Below, in pieces: positions 29,639 through 40,754 of a DNA stretch of 64,000 bases; within the stretch, counting starts at the first letter, position 1, and every line of letters starts with the position of its first letter. Source of the DNA: Roseivirga thermotolerans (lineage in GTDB: Bacteria > Bacteroidota > Bacteroidia > Cytophagales > Cyclobacteriaceae); NCBI RefSeq assembly GCF_014653175.1, contig NZ_BNAG01000002.1:372001-436000 (forward strand). The letters are read 5' to 3'. Both the position numbers and the translations under genes were made by a program. The notes under the pieces are model-generated. The model searched no databases and had not been told where the DNA came from. It saw nothing but the letters and a program-made list of their open reading frames with translations.

Positions 29639-30247
29639 TTAGTTGAGATGGTGCTGCTTAAAAGGTTTGGGTTTTAGGCTTTTCGATGAAAATACCAGGG
29701 CCTGAATGACGATACCAAGAAAAATAATAATGCCCATTTCCAGTTGAGATGAGGTTAAACTGCCCAAAATAAGGCTTTCAGACTTATCGTATAGCGAAGC
29801 CCCCTCATCGGTCTGAATGGTGGAAAGCGCATTGAGGTGCTCTATGGCTTCCTGATTCATTGCTGTTTTTTCAAGACTGGCATCATGCTGATCGAACCGG
29901 GCCAAAGTAGCTTTTAGTGCTTCAAAGTGTTCTTTCTCTTCCGGAGTCAGGTAGGTTTTGGCATAGAGACTAAGCAGTTGCTGTCGTTCTTGTTTCAGGT
30001 CGTTCAACTGGGCGGTGAGTTGCTCACTGCTGCCCAACAGGCAATCGTTTTGCTGTTGTAGGTTGTTGTAGAGTTTAAAAATATAGCTTTCAACCAACAG
30101 CCGGTCCTGATAGATAGAAGAAATAGATTCTTCAAGTTTTTTGAATCTTCTTCTTTCCGAAAGGTTGTTAAAAAGTATTAGGGCCATAATTGCAGCCAGA
30201 ATACCTGCAGCAGTTAGCTTTTGTTGAATGCCGTATGTCCACTTCAT
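29639..30247 (-). CDS. Membrane protein with MCP-type four-helix-bundle sensor domain
   Basis: 202 residues: a membrane helix near the start (LTAAGILAAIMALILFNN), a mostly helical periplasmic region rich in Glu/Gln (about 30-165, like the 4HB_MCP domain), a second membrane helix (MGIIIFLGIVIQALVFSSK) and a short basic tail. There is no signalling domain after the second helix, so it is a stand-alone sensor-like module. ATG 30247 avoids overlap with the VOC gene that ends at 30252. Ligand unknown. Confidence 0.65.
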   Translation of the reverse strand: MKWTYGIQQKLTAAGILAAIMALILFNNLSERRRFKKLEESISSIYQDRLLVESYIFKLYNNLQQQNDCLLGSSEQLTAQLNDLKQERQQLLSLYAKTYLTPEEKEHFEALKATLARFDQHDASLEKTAMNQEAIEHLNALSTIQTDEGASLYDKSESLILGSLTSSQLEMGIIIFLGIVIQALVFSSKSLKPKPFKQHHLN

Positions 30248-30251
30248 AAGT

Positions 30252-30671
30252 TTAGTCTTTATATAAGTCGTCAATTTCTATTTTAGTCATTCGCATCAGG
30301 GCTTTTTGCGTTCGGGGAGCTGTTTTTGGATCGGTCATTAACCGCCCCAAAACGGATGGTATAATCTGCCATGATAATCCGAATTTATCTGTAAGCCAGC
30401 CGCAACGTCCCGGGTTGCCCCCTTCGCTTAGTTTTGCCCAATAGTGATCAATTTCTTGCTGGTTAGCACACTCCACTACCAACGAAACGGCAGGGTTGAG
30501 ATGGTAGGTTGGGCCTCCATTCATGGCCATGTACTGCTGGCCATTGAGCCTGAATAACGCCATAAAACCATTGCCTCCGAGGTGTTCGGAGTGTTCGAAC
30601 AAACTGCAATAGAACTCAGCGGCCTGTTGGGCTTCGTTGTTGTACCATAAGCATGTATACGGTCCGTTCAT
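30252..30671 (-). CDS. VOC-superfamily protein (PhnB-like)
   Basis: About 139 residues with a PhnB/3-demethylubiquinone-methyltransferase-like VOC fold: CLWYNNEAQQAAEFYCSLF, then GQQYMAMNGGPTYHLNPAVS, then GRCGWLTDKFGLSWQIIPSVLG. The family is common in bacteria; the reaction is not known for most members, and the methyltransferase label is historical. ATG 30671 is preferred; the frame extends to a TTG at 30734. It lies four bases before the four-helix-bundle gene in the same direction. Confidence 0.82.
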   Translation of the reverse strand: MNGPYTCLWYNNEAQQAAEFYCSLFEHSEHLGGNGFMALFRLNGQQYMAMNGGPTYHLNPAVSLVVECANQQEIDHYWAKLSEGGNPGRCGWLTDKFGLSWQIIPSVLGRLMTDPKTAPRTQKALMRMTKIEIDDLYKD

Positions 30672-30829
30672 GGCTGCCGAACTATGTTTTTTCTTTACGG
30701 TATAAGGGTTTCCTGACACAGTGAGACCAGACAAAAAATGTATGACTTAAGTTGAGATAAAAAAAGGAATAATAAAAGTCTTCTGTGATTGGAAGAGTAT
30801 GATTGAAACGACCGGCAGGTAGCTATTTG

Positions 30830-31282
30830 CTATTTCAACAATAGATCATACGTGTTGTTTTTATGAGCAACAAAGCCAAGCCTTTTATACAATTTAAGGG
30901 CTCTAGTATTGGTGGGAGTCACTTCGAGCTGGAGAGCTACTGCCTGAGCAAAGCGTGATTGAACCAGATAATCAATAAAACGGGAGGCTATTCCCCGTGA
31001 GCGGTAGTGAGACTCAATAAACAGCTCATCGATGGCAAGGATATTACCTCCAAACTCATTGCTCCAGAAGTTTATAAGAATGGCATAACCTATAAGTTTT
31101 CCGTCTTGCTCCATAACCATTATGGTGCCTCTTTGGGGCTCGCTGGCAAGTATGGAAAACGTTCTTTGAATTTTTTCTGTTGTTACCGAATGAGACCCTT
31201 CGTCTTCCCGGTAAAGCTTGATTATCATCGCTAATATGGAAGAATAATCTTTCTGCGCGAAAGGTCTGAAAACCGTTTTCAT
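30830..31282 (-). CDS. GNAT-family N-acetyltransferase
   Basis: 150 residues with a GCN5-type acetyltransferase fold: an N-terminal MKTVFRPFAQKDYSSIL, then the acetyl-CoA loop HYRSRGIASRFIDYL, and the end TNTRALKLYKRLGF. The substrate is unknown. The frame stays open upstream, but the ATG at 31282 (MKTVFRPF) is the natural start for this family. Confidence 0.88.
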   Translation of the reverse strand: MKTVFRPFAQKDYSSILAMIIKLYREDEGSHSVTTEKIQRTFSILASEPQRGTIMVMEQDGKLIGYAILINFWSNEFGGNILAIDELFIESHYRSRGIASRFIDYLVQSRFAQAVALQLEVTPTNTRALKLYKRLGFVAHKNNTYDLLLK

Positions 31283-31527
31283 CTTATTCGTTTTTTGTGG
31301 GTTACTGAAGCAAACGACATAAAATGATCTGCAGACAAGGGATGTAGTAGAAATGGTCATGTGAATGTCAATATCGAACGACCAACGCATTGTTCCGGCC
31401 TCTAAGAGGACAAGAGCAGGCATGGCAAGTAGAAGAGCAGCATAGTGATAATCCGTCAGCCGTGAACAATAGGCTTGCAGGTTCAGAAAGTCATTTATTT
31501 AGCGAAAGGTATGGTGCCATTCATTGG

Positions 31528-31998
31528 CTAGATGAAAGACTTCCATTCACCCGATTCGGCAATTTGTTTTATTACATGATTCCGTTTTTTCAATAAGTTG
31601 GTCATGTAAGCTCTGAGAAAGAGTATGTTGGCTAATTTTCCTATTACTCCCAAAGGTGACTGGAACTCAAAGATATCGGTCATTAAGGTGTTATTTTCTA
31701 TTCGTTCAAAAATGTGCTGGTGCTCGAAACTCCGAAAGATTCCTTTTTGCATGACATCGATAAACTGATGAGGTCTTTCTAAGTGAGTAATTTTAACGGT
31801 TAGTGTTTGGTAAATTCCAAGGTGTCTTGCCCTCCAGGTCACAGTTTCGCCTAATTCAATGAGGCCGGTGGTTCTTCCACGTATTGCTGTTTCATTAGTA
31901 TGTCGGGTTGAAAGAATATGTATATCAATGCTTCTGCTAAGGTCAAAAACCCTTTCGATTGGGGCCTTAACCAAAGTCTTAATGGTTATTATGGGCAT
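31528..31998 (-). CDS. SRPBCC-family (START-like) protein
   Basis: 156 residues with a helix-grip fold: MPIITIKTLVKAPIERVFDL is a classic SRPBCC start, followed by beta strands with GETVTWRARHLGI and HQHIFERIENNTLM, and a long C-terminal helix. The fold binds hydrophobic ligands in its cavity; the ligand is not known. It is separated from the GNAT gene by about 245 bases without a clear feature. Confidence 0.85.
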   Translation of the reverse strand: MPIITIKTLVKAPIERVFDLSRSIDIHILSTRHTNETAIRGRTTGLIELGETVTWRARHLGIYQTLTVKITHLERPHQFIDVMQKGIFRSFEHQHIFERIENNTLMTDIFEFQSPLGVIGKLANILFLRAYMTNLLKKRNHVIKQIAESGEWKSFI

Positions 31999-32047
31999 TT
32001 CGGATGGGTTGGCAATTAGTCATCATTACATCTAGCAACTGTTAATC

Positions 32048-32293
32048 CTAAAACCACCTTTGTCCCTCTCTTTTGGGCACCGGGTCGTAGCCATGGCCTC
32101 CCCAGGGGTGGCAACGACTAAACCTTCTCAGACCCATCCAGGAACCTCTGAGAGGCCCCCATTCTTTAATGGCCTGAACCGTGTAAGAGGAGCAGGTGGG
32201 GGAGTAGCGGCAATTGGCTCCCAACATGGGGGAGATGGCATACTGGTAAACTTTTACCGGAAAAATGAAAATAGCGATTAGCAATTTGCGCAC
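32048..32293 (-). CDS. yidD: Membrane protein insertion efficiency factor YidD
   Basis: 81 residues matching YidD over its length: VYQYAISPMLGANCRYSPTC, then SSYTVQAIKEWGPLRGSWMG, then RFSRCHPWGGHGYDPVP. The conserved cysteines and the CHPW motif are present. YidD helps YidC insert inner-membrane proteins. The start codon is GTG. It lies about 49 bases upstream of the end of the SRPBCC gene in the same direction. Confidence 0.96.
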   Translation of the reverse strand: MRKLLIAIFIFPVKVYQYAISPMLGANCRYSPTCSSYTVQAIKEWGPLRGSWMGLRRFSRCHPWGGHGYDPVPKREGQRWF

Positions 32294-32365
32294 GCTGAAA
32301 GATACGGGCTGTGCTTAGATATAGCAACAATTGCTAAGTAGTTTACGCGATAGTTTTGGTGCCAA

Positions 32366-33838
32366 TCAGAGCGGAATTGTAAAGAAAAACGTACTGCCTT
32401 TTTCAAGTTCAGATTCTACCCATATGGTACCTCCATGAAGCTCGGCTATCTTCTGGCAATGGGCCAAGCCTATACCCGTGCCCTGGTAGTCATCGTAGCT
32501 GTGAAGCCTGTGAAAGATTTTGAAAATATTGGTTTTACTTTCCTTATCGATACCAATGCCATTGTCTTTGACCCCAAATTTCCAGAAAGTGTCAACCAAC
32601 TGAGCAGAAATCTCAATGGTTGGGGGAATATCCGCTTTATGAAATTTGAGCGCATTAGAAATGAGGTTTTGAAACAATAATCTTAGCTCGGTTCGGTAAC
32701 ACTGTATCACGGGTAGTTTCCCTATGATTATCTTGGCTTGTGCTTCTTTAATGGCCAGTGAAAGATCGTTTGTTACCGCTTCCACCAATTCTTGGCAGTC
32801 GGCAGTAACGAGCGTGCGGTCTATACCTATTTGGCTATAGTCCAGCAGATCACTAATGAGCTTGCTCATTCGGTTTACGCTGCTGTTCATGAGGTCTATG
32901 AGGGTTTCTCCTTCCTCATTGAAGGAGCCGCCATATTTCTTTTGAAGTAAGTTGCACACACTGCTCATGGTGCGGAGGGGTTCCTTGAGGTCGTGGCCGG
33001 CCACATAGGCAAAGTTTTCCAGTTCCTTATTCTTGTCCAGCAACTGCTGATTAAATTCTGCAAGCTTCTTCTCGTCAGCCTTTTGCTTAGTCACATCCTG
33101 GCAGGTGCCTATCATTTCTATAACCTCACCCCTGGCATTGGTAAACACCTTACCCACCAGATGAATAATTTTAATCTGGCCCTGACCGGTTTTTATTCGA
33201 TGAAAGAAATCATAGAATTTTTTATCCCGGATTATACGCTCAACCTGTTCAGTCACATACTCCTTATCTTCCTCATATACATAGCTAAAGTAAGTGGCGT
33301 ATGTAAGATCCTCTTCTCTACTTTGATGGAAAAGGGTATAAAGATTGTCGGACCAGATAACCTCATTGGTCACAGTATCCCATTGCCAGTGACCAACCTG
33401 AGTCAGCTCTTCCGCAAGCCCCAGTAGTTCATTCTTTTTCACCAGTTCGGCCTCGGTTTTATGGCGCTCCGTGATATCCAGTATAATTACCGAAACAAAA
33501 GTGCCTTGCTCAGTTTGAAAGGGAGAGAGACCAATTTCCATAGGAAACTCTTCTCCGCTTTTTCTTAAGCCTACGGCAGGCACTCCATTGCCCACTGTGT
33601 AGGGAGTAGGGTTTTTGTAATACTCCACTCTTTTTTCGGCATTCATACTGGTGAAGTAGCCTGGCACAAGCATGCTTGCTTTCTTACCCCTAAGCTCACT
33701 GGGCTTATAGCCAAAGGTGGACTCTATTCGGTGATTGGCGAATACAATTTCGCCCTCAGTGTTTACTATGAGTAAGTTATTGGGGAGTTCTTCTACAACG
33801 GATGGGGCAATTTTATTCATGAAATCATCTGTAGCCAT
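32366..33838 (-). CDS. PAS-domain sensor histidine kinase
   Basis: 490 residues without membrane helices, so cytoplasmic. Two PAS/PAC modules (about 8-125 and 140-255, the first with IVNTEGEIVFANHRIESTFG), then a short coiled coil, a HisKA domain with the phospho-His in YVAGHDLKEPLRTM near 282, and a HATPase domain with DNGIGIDKE and GTGIGLAHCQKIAELHGG. No response regulator gene is adjacent, so it is an orphan kinase. The signal is unknown. Confidence 0.93.
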   Translation of the reverse strand: MATDDFMNKIAPSVVEELPNNLLIVNTEGEIVFANHRIESTFGYKPSELRGKKASMLVPGYFTSMNAEKRVEYYKNPTPYTVGNGVPAVGLRKSGEEFPMEIGLSPFQTEQGTFVSVIILDITERHKTEAELVKKNELLGLAEELTQVGHWQWDTVTNEVIWSDNLYTLFHQSREEDLTYATYFSYVYEEDKEYVTEQVERIIRDKKFYDFFHRIKTGQGQIKIIHLVGKVFTNARGEVIEMIGTCQDVTKQKADEKKLAEFNQQLLDKNKELENFAYVAGHDLKEPLRTMSSVCNLLQKKYGGSFNEEGETLIDLMNSSVNRMSKLISDLLDYSQIGIDRTLVTADCQELVEAVTNDLSLAIKEAQAKIIIGKLPVIQCYRTELRLLFQNLISNALKFHKADIPPTIEISAQLVDTFWKFGVKDNGIGIDKESKTNIFKIFHRLHSYDDYQGTGIGLAHCQKIAELHGGTIWVESELEKGSTFFFTIPL

Positions 33839-34177
33839 ACCTTTCGTTTATTGTTAAGCTGTTGAATTATAGCTTAATATATGTCTGTTGAGGCTGCTTG
33901 AGCCTTGGCTTCTGGGTGAGGGGTGAGGATTAAGTTGGGAGGTCTTGAAACAGACCACTGGAAGTCATTCCTTGCCGCTTAATCCATAAATTAATCTCAC
34001 AATATACGAAAATCAATGGAAATAGCCTCGTGAATCTAGGGATAACCGAGGTTTAAATAATAAGTGAATAAGCATGGTTTAGGAAGAGAACCTTTTCTGC
34101 TCAACCCAAGTTGGGGTAGGCATGACTCACTAAATCCATTCAATTCCTTATCTTACAGAGAACATCCACTTAAACCT
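33839..34177. other. Intergenic region between the histidine kinase and the BNR-repeat gene
   Basis: It must hold the divergent promoters of both genes, but I see no consensus box strong enough to mark. A short inverted repeat GGTCT/AGACC lies near 33941-33956. An open frame from a GTG at 34064 runs into the BNR gene but has no signal-peptide character, so it is treated as untranslated. Confidence 0.4.
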
Positions 34178-37100
34178 ATGAATAAGCTATTTTTTTGTAT
34201 TGCACTTATCTTTTCAGTATTGGAGGTTGCCGCACAGTCGGCCGATCAATACTTTCAACCTTTAAAATATAGAAACATTGGGCCCTTTAGAGGGGGGAGG
34301 TCAGTTAATGCCATGGGAGTTGTGGGCAACCCCACCACCTATTATATGGGTACTACGGGCGGTGGTCTTTGGAAAACGGAGGATGCAGGTCAGCGCTGGT
34401 TTAATATTTCCGATGGCTTTTTTAAGACGGGCTCCGTGGGGGCAATAGCCGTTTCAGAGGCTCAACCCAATATTATTTATGTGGGCATGGGTGAACATGC
34501 TCCAAGAGGGGTGATGACCAGCTATGGCGATGGTGTTTATAAATCAACCGATTCTGGCAAAACCTGGAAACATATGGGCCTGGAGGCCACTCAGCATATT
34601 GCAAGAATTGTAGTACACCCCTCCAATCCCGACATAGTTTGGGTGGCCGCTCAGGGAGCCTTGCACGGCCCCAATAAGGAAAGAGGTATTTACAAGTCGG
34701 TCGATGGTGGAATGACCTGGAAGCAGGTGCTTTTTGTCAATGAATCGACAGGCTGTAGTGAACTTTCTTTGGATATGAATGCCCCTAATACGCTTTATGC
34801 TACCATGTGGGAACACGAACGGAAACCATGGAAGGTAATCAGCGGAGGAGAAGGTAGCGGAGTATATAAAAGTATGGATGGTGGTGAGTCTTGGTTCAAG
34901 ATAGAAAAAGGCCTGCCCAATGAACTTGGTAAAATGGCCATAGCGGTGAGCAGGGCTAACTCTGATAAGGTGTATGCACTCATTGAGAGCGATTCTAATA
35001 AAGACCTTGGTGGCTTGTTTGTGTCTAACAATGCCGGCAAAAGTTGGAGCCGTGTAAGTGACGACAACCGGCTTACACAAAGGGCTTGGTATTACACGGA
35101 AGTATTTACCGACCCAAACGATGAACATACGGTATATGTGCTCAGTGCTCCTGCCTTAAAGTCTATTGATGGTGGTAAAACCTGGCAAAGAATTACCGGC
35201 ACACACGGAGACTATCATGATTTATGGATTAACCCAAACAACTCCAAAAACATGGTTATTGCCAACGATGGAGGTGCAGCCATTAGCTTTGATGGGGGTG
35301 AGCACTGGTCTACCCAGTCGAATATGCCTACGGCACAGTTTTACAGGATTAACGTAGATAACCTCTTTCCTTATAACATATATGGTGGTCAGCAGGATAA
35401 CAGCTCTGTGAAGATTGCCAGCATGGCTTTGGGATCCGGAAGTATTGGAGAGAGAAACTGGTGGCCATCGGCCGGTGGAGAAAGCGCCTTTTTGGCTTTC
35501 GATCCGGATAACCCTCGTTACGTTATGGGCGGAAGCTACCTGGGCACAATAGAACTAATGGATATGGAGTCTAACGGAAGTACCAATGTGATGGAGGCAC
35601 CCATTCAGTATTTGGGAAAGGCAGCCCGAGACATGAAGTACCTCTTTAACTGGAACGCGCCCATCATTTGGTCTAAACATGAACCTGGAACCTTCTACCA
35701 TGCTGCCCAAAAGGTATTGAGAACCAGAGATAAAGGAATAACCTGGGAAGAAATATCGCCCGATCTCACCAGGAATATCGATGAAAAGCAAGGTAACGGT
35801 GGAGGACCATATACCAACGAGGCGGTTGGAGCAGAAAACTATGGAACCATTGCCTACCTTATGGAGTCGCCTCATGAAGCCGGAGTTTTCTGGACGGGCA
35901 GTGACGATGGTTTGGTGCACCTGACCCGAGACAACGGAAAAACCTGGCAAAACGTGACCCCTAAGGGCTTGCAAGAGTGCCTGGTTAACGCCATTGAAGT
36001 GTCTCCTCACGATCCGGCTACGGCCTATATTGCCACCACCCGATACAAGTTCAATGATAAGACCCCTGCCATTTACAAAACCACCAATTATGGCCAAAGC
36101 TGGACCAATATAAGCGAAGGAATTCCTTATGGAGCCTTCACACGGGTGGTTAGGGAAGATAAGAAGAGAAAAGATTTGCTCTATGCCGGAACAGAAACCG
36201 GTATCTATATCTCCTGGAATGGTGGTAAAAAATGGGAGCCTTTTCAACTCAATATGCCCGTTACACCTATTAATGACCTGATGGTTCACCAGGACGACCT
36301 CATTGTGGCCACCTCGGGCCGATCGTTTTGGATATTGGATGATTTGAGCCTGCTTGCACAGTATGAGAATAAGCCGGGGGTAAAGCTATATGAACCGGCC
36401 AAAACTGTATACGGAAGTTGGAGCAGTCCGCTGAACGGAAATAGTGCTGATGGTACCAGCGATTTTGCCGGTGTAAATCCGGCCAGTGGTATGGTCATAT
36501 ACTATGAGTTACCTAAAGGGTTTTCGGGCGATGTGGAGTTGGAGATTGCCGATGCCAATGGGCGCCTGATACGGAGGCTGAGCTCCAAAGAACAGAAAGA
36601 TTTTGTAGCGTACGATGGTGGGCCTTCACGTGCTCCAAGACTCAGTGCCAATGAGGGGTTAAACCGATTTGTTTGGGATACCCGACACCCCATTATGCCC
36701 GGAGTTACGCATGTGTATATTGAGGGTAGTTATAATGGGCATAAGGTGGCTCCCGGTGAATATCAGCTTAGGCTGAAGGCGGCTGACCAAACACTCACAA
36801 CCAAAGCCACCATTGTAGCGAATCCGTTGTACGATGTAAGTAATGACGACTACATGGCTTACGATGCCATAATGTCGGAGATGGAGGCTAATCTAACACA
36901 AATGCACCGTACGGTTAATCAGCTCTATAAAGTCCGTCATCAACTCAAGACCATCACTGAAACCCTGGAAGGAGACTTGAAGGAGGAAAGCGAGGCACTA
37001 ATTGAGGCGCTCACAGCCTGGGACAATGATATGGTTCAGCGTATGTCTAAGGCCTATGACGATGTGGAGAACTTTCCAAACAAATTTACGGCAGAGTACT

Positions 37101-37291
37101 TGTTCTTAATTAATCAGGCTGAGAGCAGTATTCCTAAAGTTACGCAGGCTGTTCGCGACCGCAAGGCGGAGCTGGATGCTCAATGGAAGAGGTATGAAGC
37201 CCAGGCCCGGGAGTGGATGAATAGTACCATACCCGGCCTCAATGAGAAATTGTGGAATGCAGGCATTGGCGCCATACGTCTCGGAAAATAA
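34178..37291 (+). CDS. Large secreted BNR/sortilin-like beta-propeller protein
   Basis: 1037 residues. The signal peptide starts at ATG 34178 ([20 protein letters not shown]). The body holds many Asp-box (BNR) repeats such as SxDxGx[54 protein letters not shown]. These form one or two beta-propellers like VPS10/sortilin or bacterial glycosyl-hydrolase-like proteins. The C-terminal 250 residues are a beta-sandwich-like part and a helical coil. It probably works in the periplasm or at the surface; the substrate is unknown. There is no sorting domain at the end. Confidence 0.85.
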   Translation: MNKLFFCIALIFSVLEVAAQSADQYFQPLKYRNIGPFRGGRSVNAMGVVGNPTTYYMGTTGGGLWKTEDAGQRWFNISDGFFKTGSVGAIAVSEAQPNIIYVGMGEHAPRGVMTSYGDGVYKSTDSGKTWKHMGLEATQHIARIVVHPSNPDIVWVAAQGALHGPNKERGIYKSVDGGMTWKQVLFVNESTGCSELSLDMNAPNTLYATMWEHERKPWKVISGGEGSGVYKSMDGGESWFKIEKGLPNELGKMAIAVSRANSDKVYALIESDSNKDLGGLFVSNNAGKSWSRVSDDNRLTQRAWYYTEVFTDPNDEHTVYVLSAPALKSIDGGKTWQRITGTHGDYHDLWINPNNSKNMVIANDGGAAISFDGGEHWSTQSNMPTAQFYRINVDNLFPYNIYGGQQDNSSVKIASMALGSGSIGERNWWPSAGGESAFLAFDPDNPRYVMGGSYLGTIELMDMESNGSTNVMEAPIQYLGKAARDMKYLFNWNAPIIWSKHEPGTFYHAAQKVLRTRDKGITWEEISPDLTRNIDEKQGNGGGPYTNEAVGAENYGTIAYLMESPHEAGVFWTGSDDGLVHLTRDNGKTWQNVTPKGLQECLVNAIEVSPHDPATAYIATTRYKFNDKTPAIYKTTNYGQSWTNISEGIPYGAFTRVVREDKKRKDLLYAGTETGIYISWNGGKKWEPFQLNMPVTPINDLMVHQDDLIVATSGRSFWILDDLSLLAQYENKPGVKLYEPAKTVYGSWSSPLNGNSADGTSDFAGVNPASGMVIYYELPKGFSGDVELEIADANGRLIRRLSSKEQKDFVAYDGGPSRAPRLSANEGLNRFVWDTRHPIMPGVTHVYIEGSYNGHKVAPGEYQLRLKAADQTLTTKATIVANPLYDVSNDDYMAYDAIMSEMEANLTQMHRTVNQLYKVRHQLKTITETLEGDLKEESEALIEALTAWDNDMVQRMSKAYDDVENFPNKFTAEYLFLINQAESSIPKVTQAVRDRKAELDAQWKRYEAQAREWMNSTIPGLNEKLWNAGIGAIRLGK

Positions 37292-37371
37292 ACGTGTTTT
37301 TCTGGGTTGAACCAGAGCACCCGGCTTGGTCGATACAAATAGAGGTGGCTGAGCAGATAGATAGCTAAGTC

Positions 37372-37416
37372 AAACGGCTCTGAACTTTAAAGTGACTAAA
37401 AGTGCAGAGCCGTTTT
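37372..37416. terminator. Terminator after the BNR-repeat gene
   Basis: AAACGGCTCTG (37372-37382) and CAGAGCCGTTT (37405-37415) form an 11-bp stem followed by T. It lies between convergent genes and could end both the BNR gene and dcd. Confidence 0.75.
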
Positions 37417-37429
37417 CTGTGTATAAAGC

Positions 37430-37954
37430 TTATTTCTTTTCGAAGTCTTTATAAAGCATACTGGCCTGAATGCCATTGTTGTTTTGGTATTTGCCGTTTT
37501 GGTAGGTATCGTAGTCGCCTTCAATAGTGTGGTAAAATATCTGGCAAATATCTACTCCCGCATAAATGCGAATAGGCTGCACACAGAAAATCTCCAGTGT
37601 CCAGAACCCGTTAAAACCAACGTCCCCAAAGCCTGCGGTTACGTGAATGAACAAACCAAGGCGGCCAATGGAACTTCTTCCTTCCAGCATTGGAACAAAC
37701 TTGGAAGTTTCTGTTTTTTCAACCGTGCGCCCCAGATAGAGTTTACCTGTTTCCAGGAGCAAACCTTCTTCAGGAATGGTAAGGCGTTCCACTGGGTTAG
37801 GAGTCTTCATGTCCAACACCGGATTGGTATATACCATAAGCTCATTGTGAAGCTTAAGGTTGTAGCTATTGGGGTTTAGCTGCGACTCATTGAAAGGCTC
37901 AATGTTAATGCCTTTGCCAATCTCTCGCTTTATTTCTCTTCCTGAAAGAATCAT
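37430..37954 (-). CDS. dcd: dCTP deaminase
   Basis: 174 residues, about the size of Dcd. The family core EGRSSIGRLGLFIHVTAGFG (Arg and Ser for the active site, then the Glu of LEIF in FWTLEIF) is intact, and QLNPNSYNLKLHNEL is the expected N-terminal strand pair. It converts dCTP to dUTP, which feeds thymidylate synthesis. It is transcribed alone, downstream of the cysS-folE region. Confidence 0.94.
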   Translation of the reverse strand: MILSGREIKREIGKGINIEPFNESQLNPNSYNLKLHNELMVYTNPVLDMKTPNPVERLTIPEEGLLLETGKLYLGRTVEKTETSKFVPMLEGRSSIGRLGLFIHVTAGFGDVGFNGFWTLEIFCVQPIRIYAGVDICQIFYHTIEGDYDTYQNGKYQNNNGIQASMLYKDFEKK

Positions 37955-38060
37955 AGGTTATCACAAATCTATACGTTCATTAGCCAATTGTACCCAGTCA
38001 TCTTAGGCAATGGTCTAATGCATTTTTCTATCGTTAAGGCCTTGTATATTTTAAGCAGTG

Positions 38061-39572
38061 TTAGTCTATGGTGTAAGACATTTCACCACCTTTCTCATCT
38101 TTGAGCTGAATACCTGCGGCCTTCAAGTCGTCTCTAATTTTGTCAGACAGTGCGTAATTTTTGCTGAATTTAGCTTGCTTTCTTAGTTCTATCAATACCT
38201 GCATGGCCCCATCCAACACATTGTTGTTTTGCGCCAGGTCTGTTTCGTTCTTTAGGCCCAACACATCGAATATAATGCCTCTGAAGTGTGTAATTACCCA
38301 GTTAAAGATGTCAGCATCTATTTTTGCCAGTTCAGCAGGCTGCTGATAGTAGGTGTTTATTTTGGTGCTTACTTCGAAGAGGTTGGCAATGGCTTTGGCC
38401 GTGTTAAAGTCATCACTCAGATCTTTAAAGGCCTGCTCAATGTGCTGTTTTAATTCGTTCGATTTCTGCTCATCTACACTGCCTGTTCCGGCAGAAGGAA
38501 GCTTTTTTACAAGCGAAAGGCTGGCCATCAAACGCTTATAGCCTTTCTCCGCAGCTTGTAGAGCTTCATTGGAGAAATCGAGTGTGCTGGCATAGTGCGA
38601 CATGAGCATAAAGAAGCGCACGGTCATGGCCGAGTAGCCTCTTTCCAGCAGCTTGTGGTTGCCTGTGAGGAGCTGCTCAGGGGTAAATCCATTGCCTTCA
38701 GATTTGGCCATCTTTCGGCCGTTCACAGTCAGCATGTTGCCATGTACCCAATAATTGGCGCCCCCCTTGTGGCAACAGCCTTTGTTTTGGGCAATTTCGG
38801 CTTCATGATGGGGGAATTTCAGATCCATGCCACCACCATGAATGTCAAATTGTTCGCCTAAGTATTTGGTGCTCATTACGGAACACTCCAGATGCCAACC
38901 GGGAAAGCCAACTCCCCAGGGCGATGGCCATCGCATAAGGTGACCGCCTTCGGCTTTTTTCCAAAGTGCAAAATCGAGCGGGTCGTTTTTCTGATCCTGG
39001 CCGGTGAGCTCTCTGGTATTGGAGAGCATTTCGTCTATGTTGCGGCCACTCAATTCACCATACTGATGGTCTTTGTTGTATTTTCTAACATCGAAATAGA
39101 CCGAACCATCTTTTTCGTAGGCATAGCCGTTGGCAATAATTTGCTTAATAAACTCTATTTGCTCCACAATATGGCCGGTGGCCGTTGGCTCAATGGAGGG
39201 GGGCAGAGCATTGAATAGGCGCATTACATCGTGAAACCCGTTGGTGTACTTCTGTACAATTTCCATGGGTTCCAGTTCTTCCAGTCGGGCTTTTTTGGCA
39301 ATCTTATCTTCTCCTTCGTCTGCATCGCCCACCAGGTGGCCCACATCGGTAATATTTCTTACATAACGAACTTTGTAGCCTAGGTAAAGTAAGTACCTAA
39401 ACATGATGTCGAAAGACACAAAGGTTCTCACATTCCCCAAGTGTACATCGCTATACACGGTAGGGCCGCACACATACATGCCTACGCGGCCTTCATGTAT
39501 GGGTTTGAAAACTTCCTTTTGTTTGTTTAGAGAATTGTAAATACTTACCGGATACTGTTCGTATAGGCTCAT
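38061..39572 (-). CDS. cysS: Cysteinyl-tRNA synthetase
   Basis: 503 residues. Class I synthetase signatures: the zinc cysteine and HIGH motif in [17 protein letters not shown], zinc ligands in HLECSVMS and [14 protein letters not shown], and the KMSKS loop as [12 protein letters not shown]. It charges tRNA-Cys; a tRNA-Cys gene lies in the RtcB locus 24 kb away. The start overlaps the folE stop by four bases (ATGA), so folE-cysS form an operon. Confidence 0.97.
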   Translation of the reverse strand: MSLYEQYPVSIYNSLNKQKEVFKPIHEGRVGMYVCGPTVYSDVHLGNVRTFVSFDIMFRYLLYLGYKVRYVRNITDVGHLVGDADEGEDKIAKKARLEELEPMEIVQKYTNGFHDVMRLFNALPPSIEPTATGHIVEQIEFIKQIIANGYAYEKDGSVYFDVRKYNKDHQYGELSGRNIDEMLSNTRELTGQDQKNDPLDFALWKKAEGGHLMRWPSPWGVGFPGWHLECSVMSTKYLGEQFDIHGGGMDLKFPHHEAEIAQNKGCCHKGGANYWVHGNMLTVNGRKMAKSEGNGFTPEQLLTGNHKLLERGYSAMTVRFFMLMSHYASTLDFSNEALQAAEKGYKRLMASLSLVKKLPSAGTGSVDEQKSNELKQHIEQAFKDLSDDFNTAKAIANLFEVSTKINTYYQQPAELAKIDADIFNWVITHFRGIIFDVLGLKNETDLAQNNNVLDGAMQVLIELRKQAKFSKNYALSDKIRDDLKAAGIQLKDEKGGEMSYTID

Positions 39573-40261
39573 TTCAACGGGTTGTTGATGTAAGTCAGAA
39601 ATTCTTTTTTAGTTGTTTCTTCATTGAACTTGCCACCATACTCTACCGTAACGGTGCTGGAAGATTGGTCAGAGGCTCCACGAGAGCTCACACACATATG
39701 TTCGGCATCTATGTACACGGCTACGTCTTCAGTGCCGAGGCTTTGTTGCATTTCGTTGAGAATCTGTAGGGCCAATCGCTCCTGAACCTGCGGTCTTCGG
39801 GCATAATAGTCTACAATACGGTTGATCTTAGAAAGACCAATTACCTTATCGTTGGGTATGTAGGCCACATGTGCTTTTCCCACTATAGGTAAAAAGTGGT
39901 GTTCGCAGTTGCTGTAGAGTGTAATATTCTTTTCTACCAGCATTTGGTTGTACTGGTATTTGTTCTCAAAGGTAGACATGGAAGGTTTGTGCTTCTCATT
40001 CAGTCCTTTGAAAAGCTCATTCACATAAAGTTTAGCTACCCGTTTTGGAGTACCTCGCAGGCTGTCATCGGTTAGGTCGAGGCCAAGAGTATGCATAATC
40101 TTCTCGAAGTAGCCCTGAATCAGCTCTATTTTCTCAGCATCTGTCAGGTCAAAAGCATCTTCCCGCAGGGGGGTAGCTATCGATGTCATCACATGGTCAT
40201 TTCCCAGCTCCTCAATTTCCTTCAAAAGCTCCTCAGACGACTTGTTCGAATTTTTTTCCAT
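39569..40261 (-). CDS. folE: GTP cyclohydrolase I
   Basis: 230 residues. FolE signatures: [20 protein letters not shown] (zinc Cys and His), [32 protein letters not shown] with the second zinc Cys. It converts GTP to dihydroneopterin triphosphate for folate. A long N-terminal stretch of about 60 residues precedes the core, as usual. The stop codon overlaps the cysS start (ATGA). An exact TAnnTTTG box lies upstream at 40315-40322. Confidence 0.97.
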   Translation of the reverse strand: MEKNSNKSSEELLKEIEELGNDHVMTSIATPLREDAFDLTDAEKIELIQGYFEKIMHTLGLDLTDDSLRGTPKRVAKLYVNELFKGLNEKHKPSMSTFENKYQYNQMLVEKNITLYSNCEHHFLPIVGKAHVAYIPNDKVIGLSKINRIVDYYARRPQVQERLALQILNEMQQSLGTEDVAVYIDAEHMCVSSRGASDQSSSTVTVEYGGKFNEETTKKEFLTYINNPLK

Positions 40262-40754
40262 TCAATTGATTTCTTGCGTTAACACTTCTACTCGCCAACT
40301 GCGAAAAAGTTGGGCAAAAGTACGATTAATTCCTATGGTATTAAAATTGGTCTTAGATAACTATTCAATGCTCTAAATGATTCATTATTTACCCCTGAAG
40401 CAGATAATTATTTATAAATAGTTGCTTGTTCAATAGCCGCTTTGAAAGGGCTAAGTCATTGTTGGTCTGAGTATTGAATAGTTGTCCTCTTAGAATCTGG
40501 GTTTTTGGATGGTTTTGGTAAGATGGCCGGCATGAAACATTCGGGCCGTTTTAGCGCTTTACTATGCTAAAACACTCCAACCATTCATAAGGACGGGTGG
40601 GGGCAATTCGAGAAAAAAAGCTTACTTGAGAAACTGAACGAGTAGCATTTTTTATCTCGACCTAAAATACCTCTCTGTATATTTGGGTGAAAAGGAAGTG
40701 ACCAGCCAAAAGCAAACGGCAATTTTTAAGCATGTTAACTGTTAATTGACCTAG
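40262..40754. other. Intergenic region upstream of folE and the antiporter gene
   Basis: About 490 bases without an ORF worth calling. It holds the minus-strand -7 box TACTTTTG for folE (40315-40322). There is also an 8-bp inverted repeat GTTTTAGC/GCTAAAAC near 40549-40574, which could be a terminator-like or regulatory hairpin. I see nothing else. Confidence 0.5.
40315..40322 (-). promoter_or_regulatory. -7 box TACTTTTG of folE-cysS
   Basis: The exact TAnnTTTG consensus on the minus strand, about 54 bases before the folE ATG. No clear TTG box at the expected distance. Confidence 0.5.

Noticed and set aside
34064-34177. Upstream GTG start of the BNR-repeat protein
   Set aside because: The 38 extra residues have no signal-peptide character and would bury the real signal sequence that starts at 34178.
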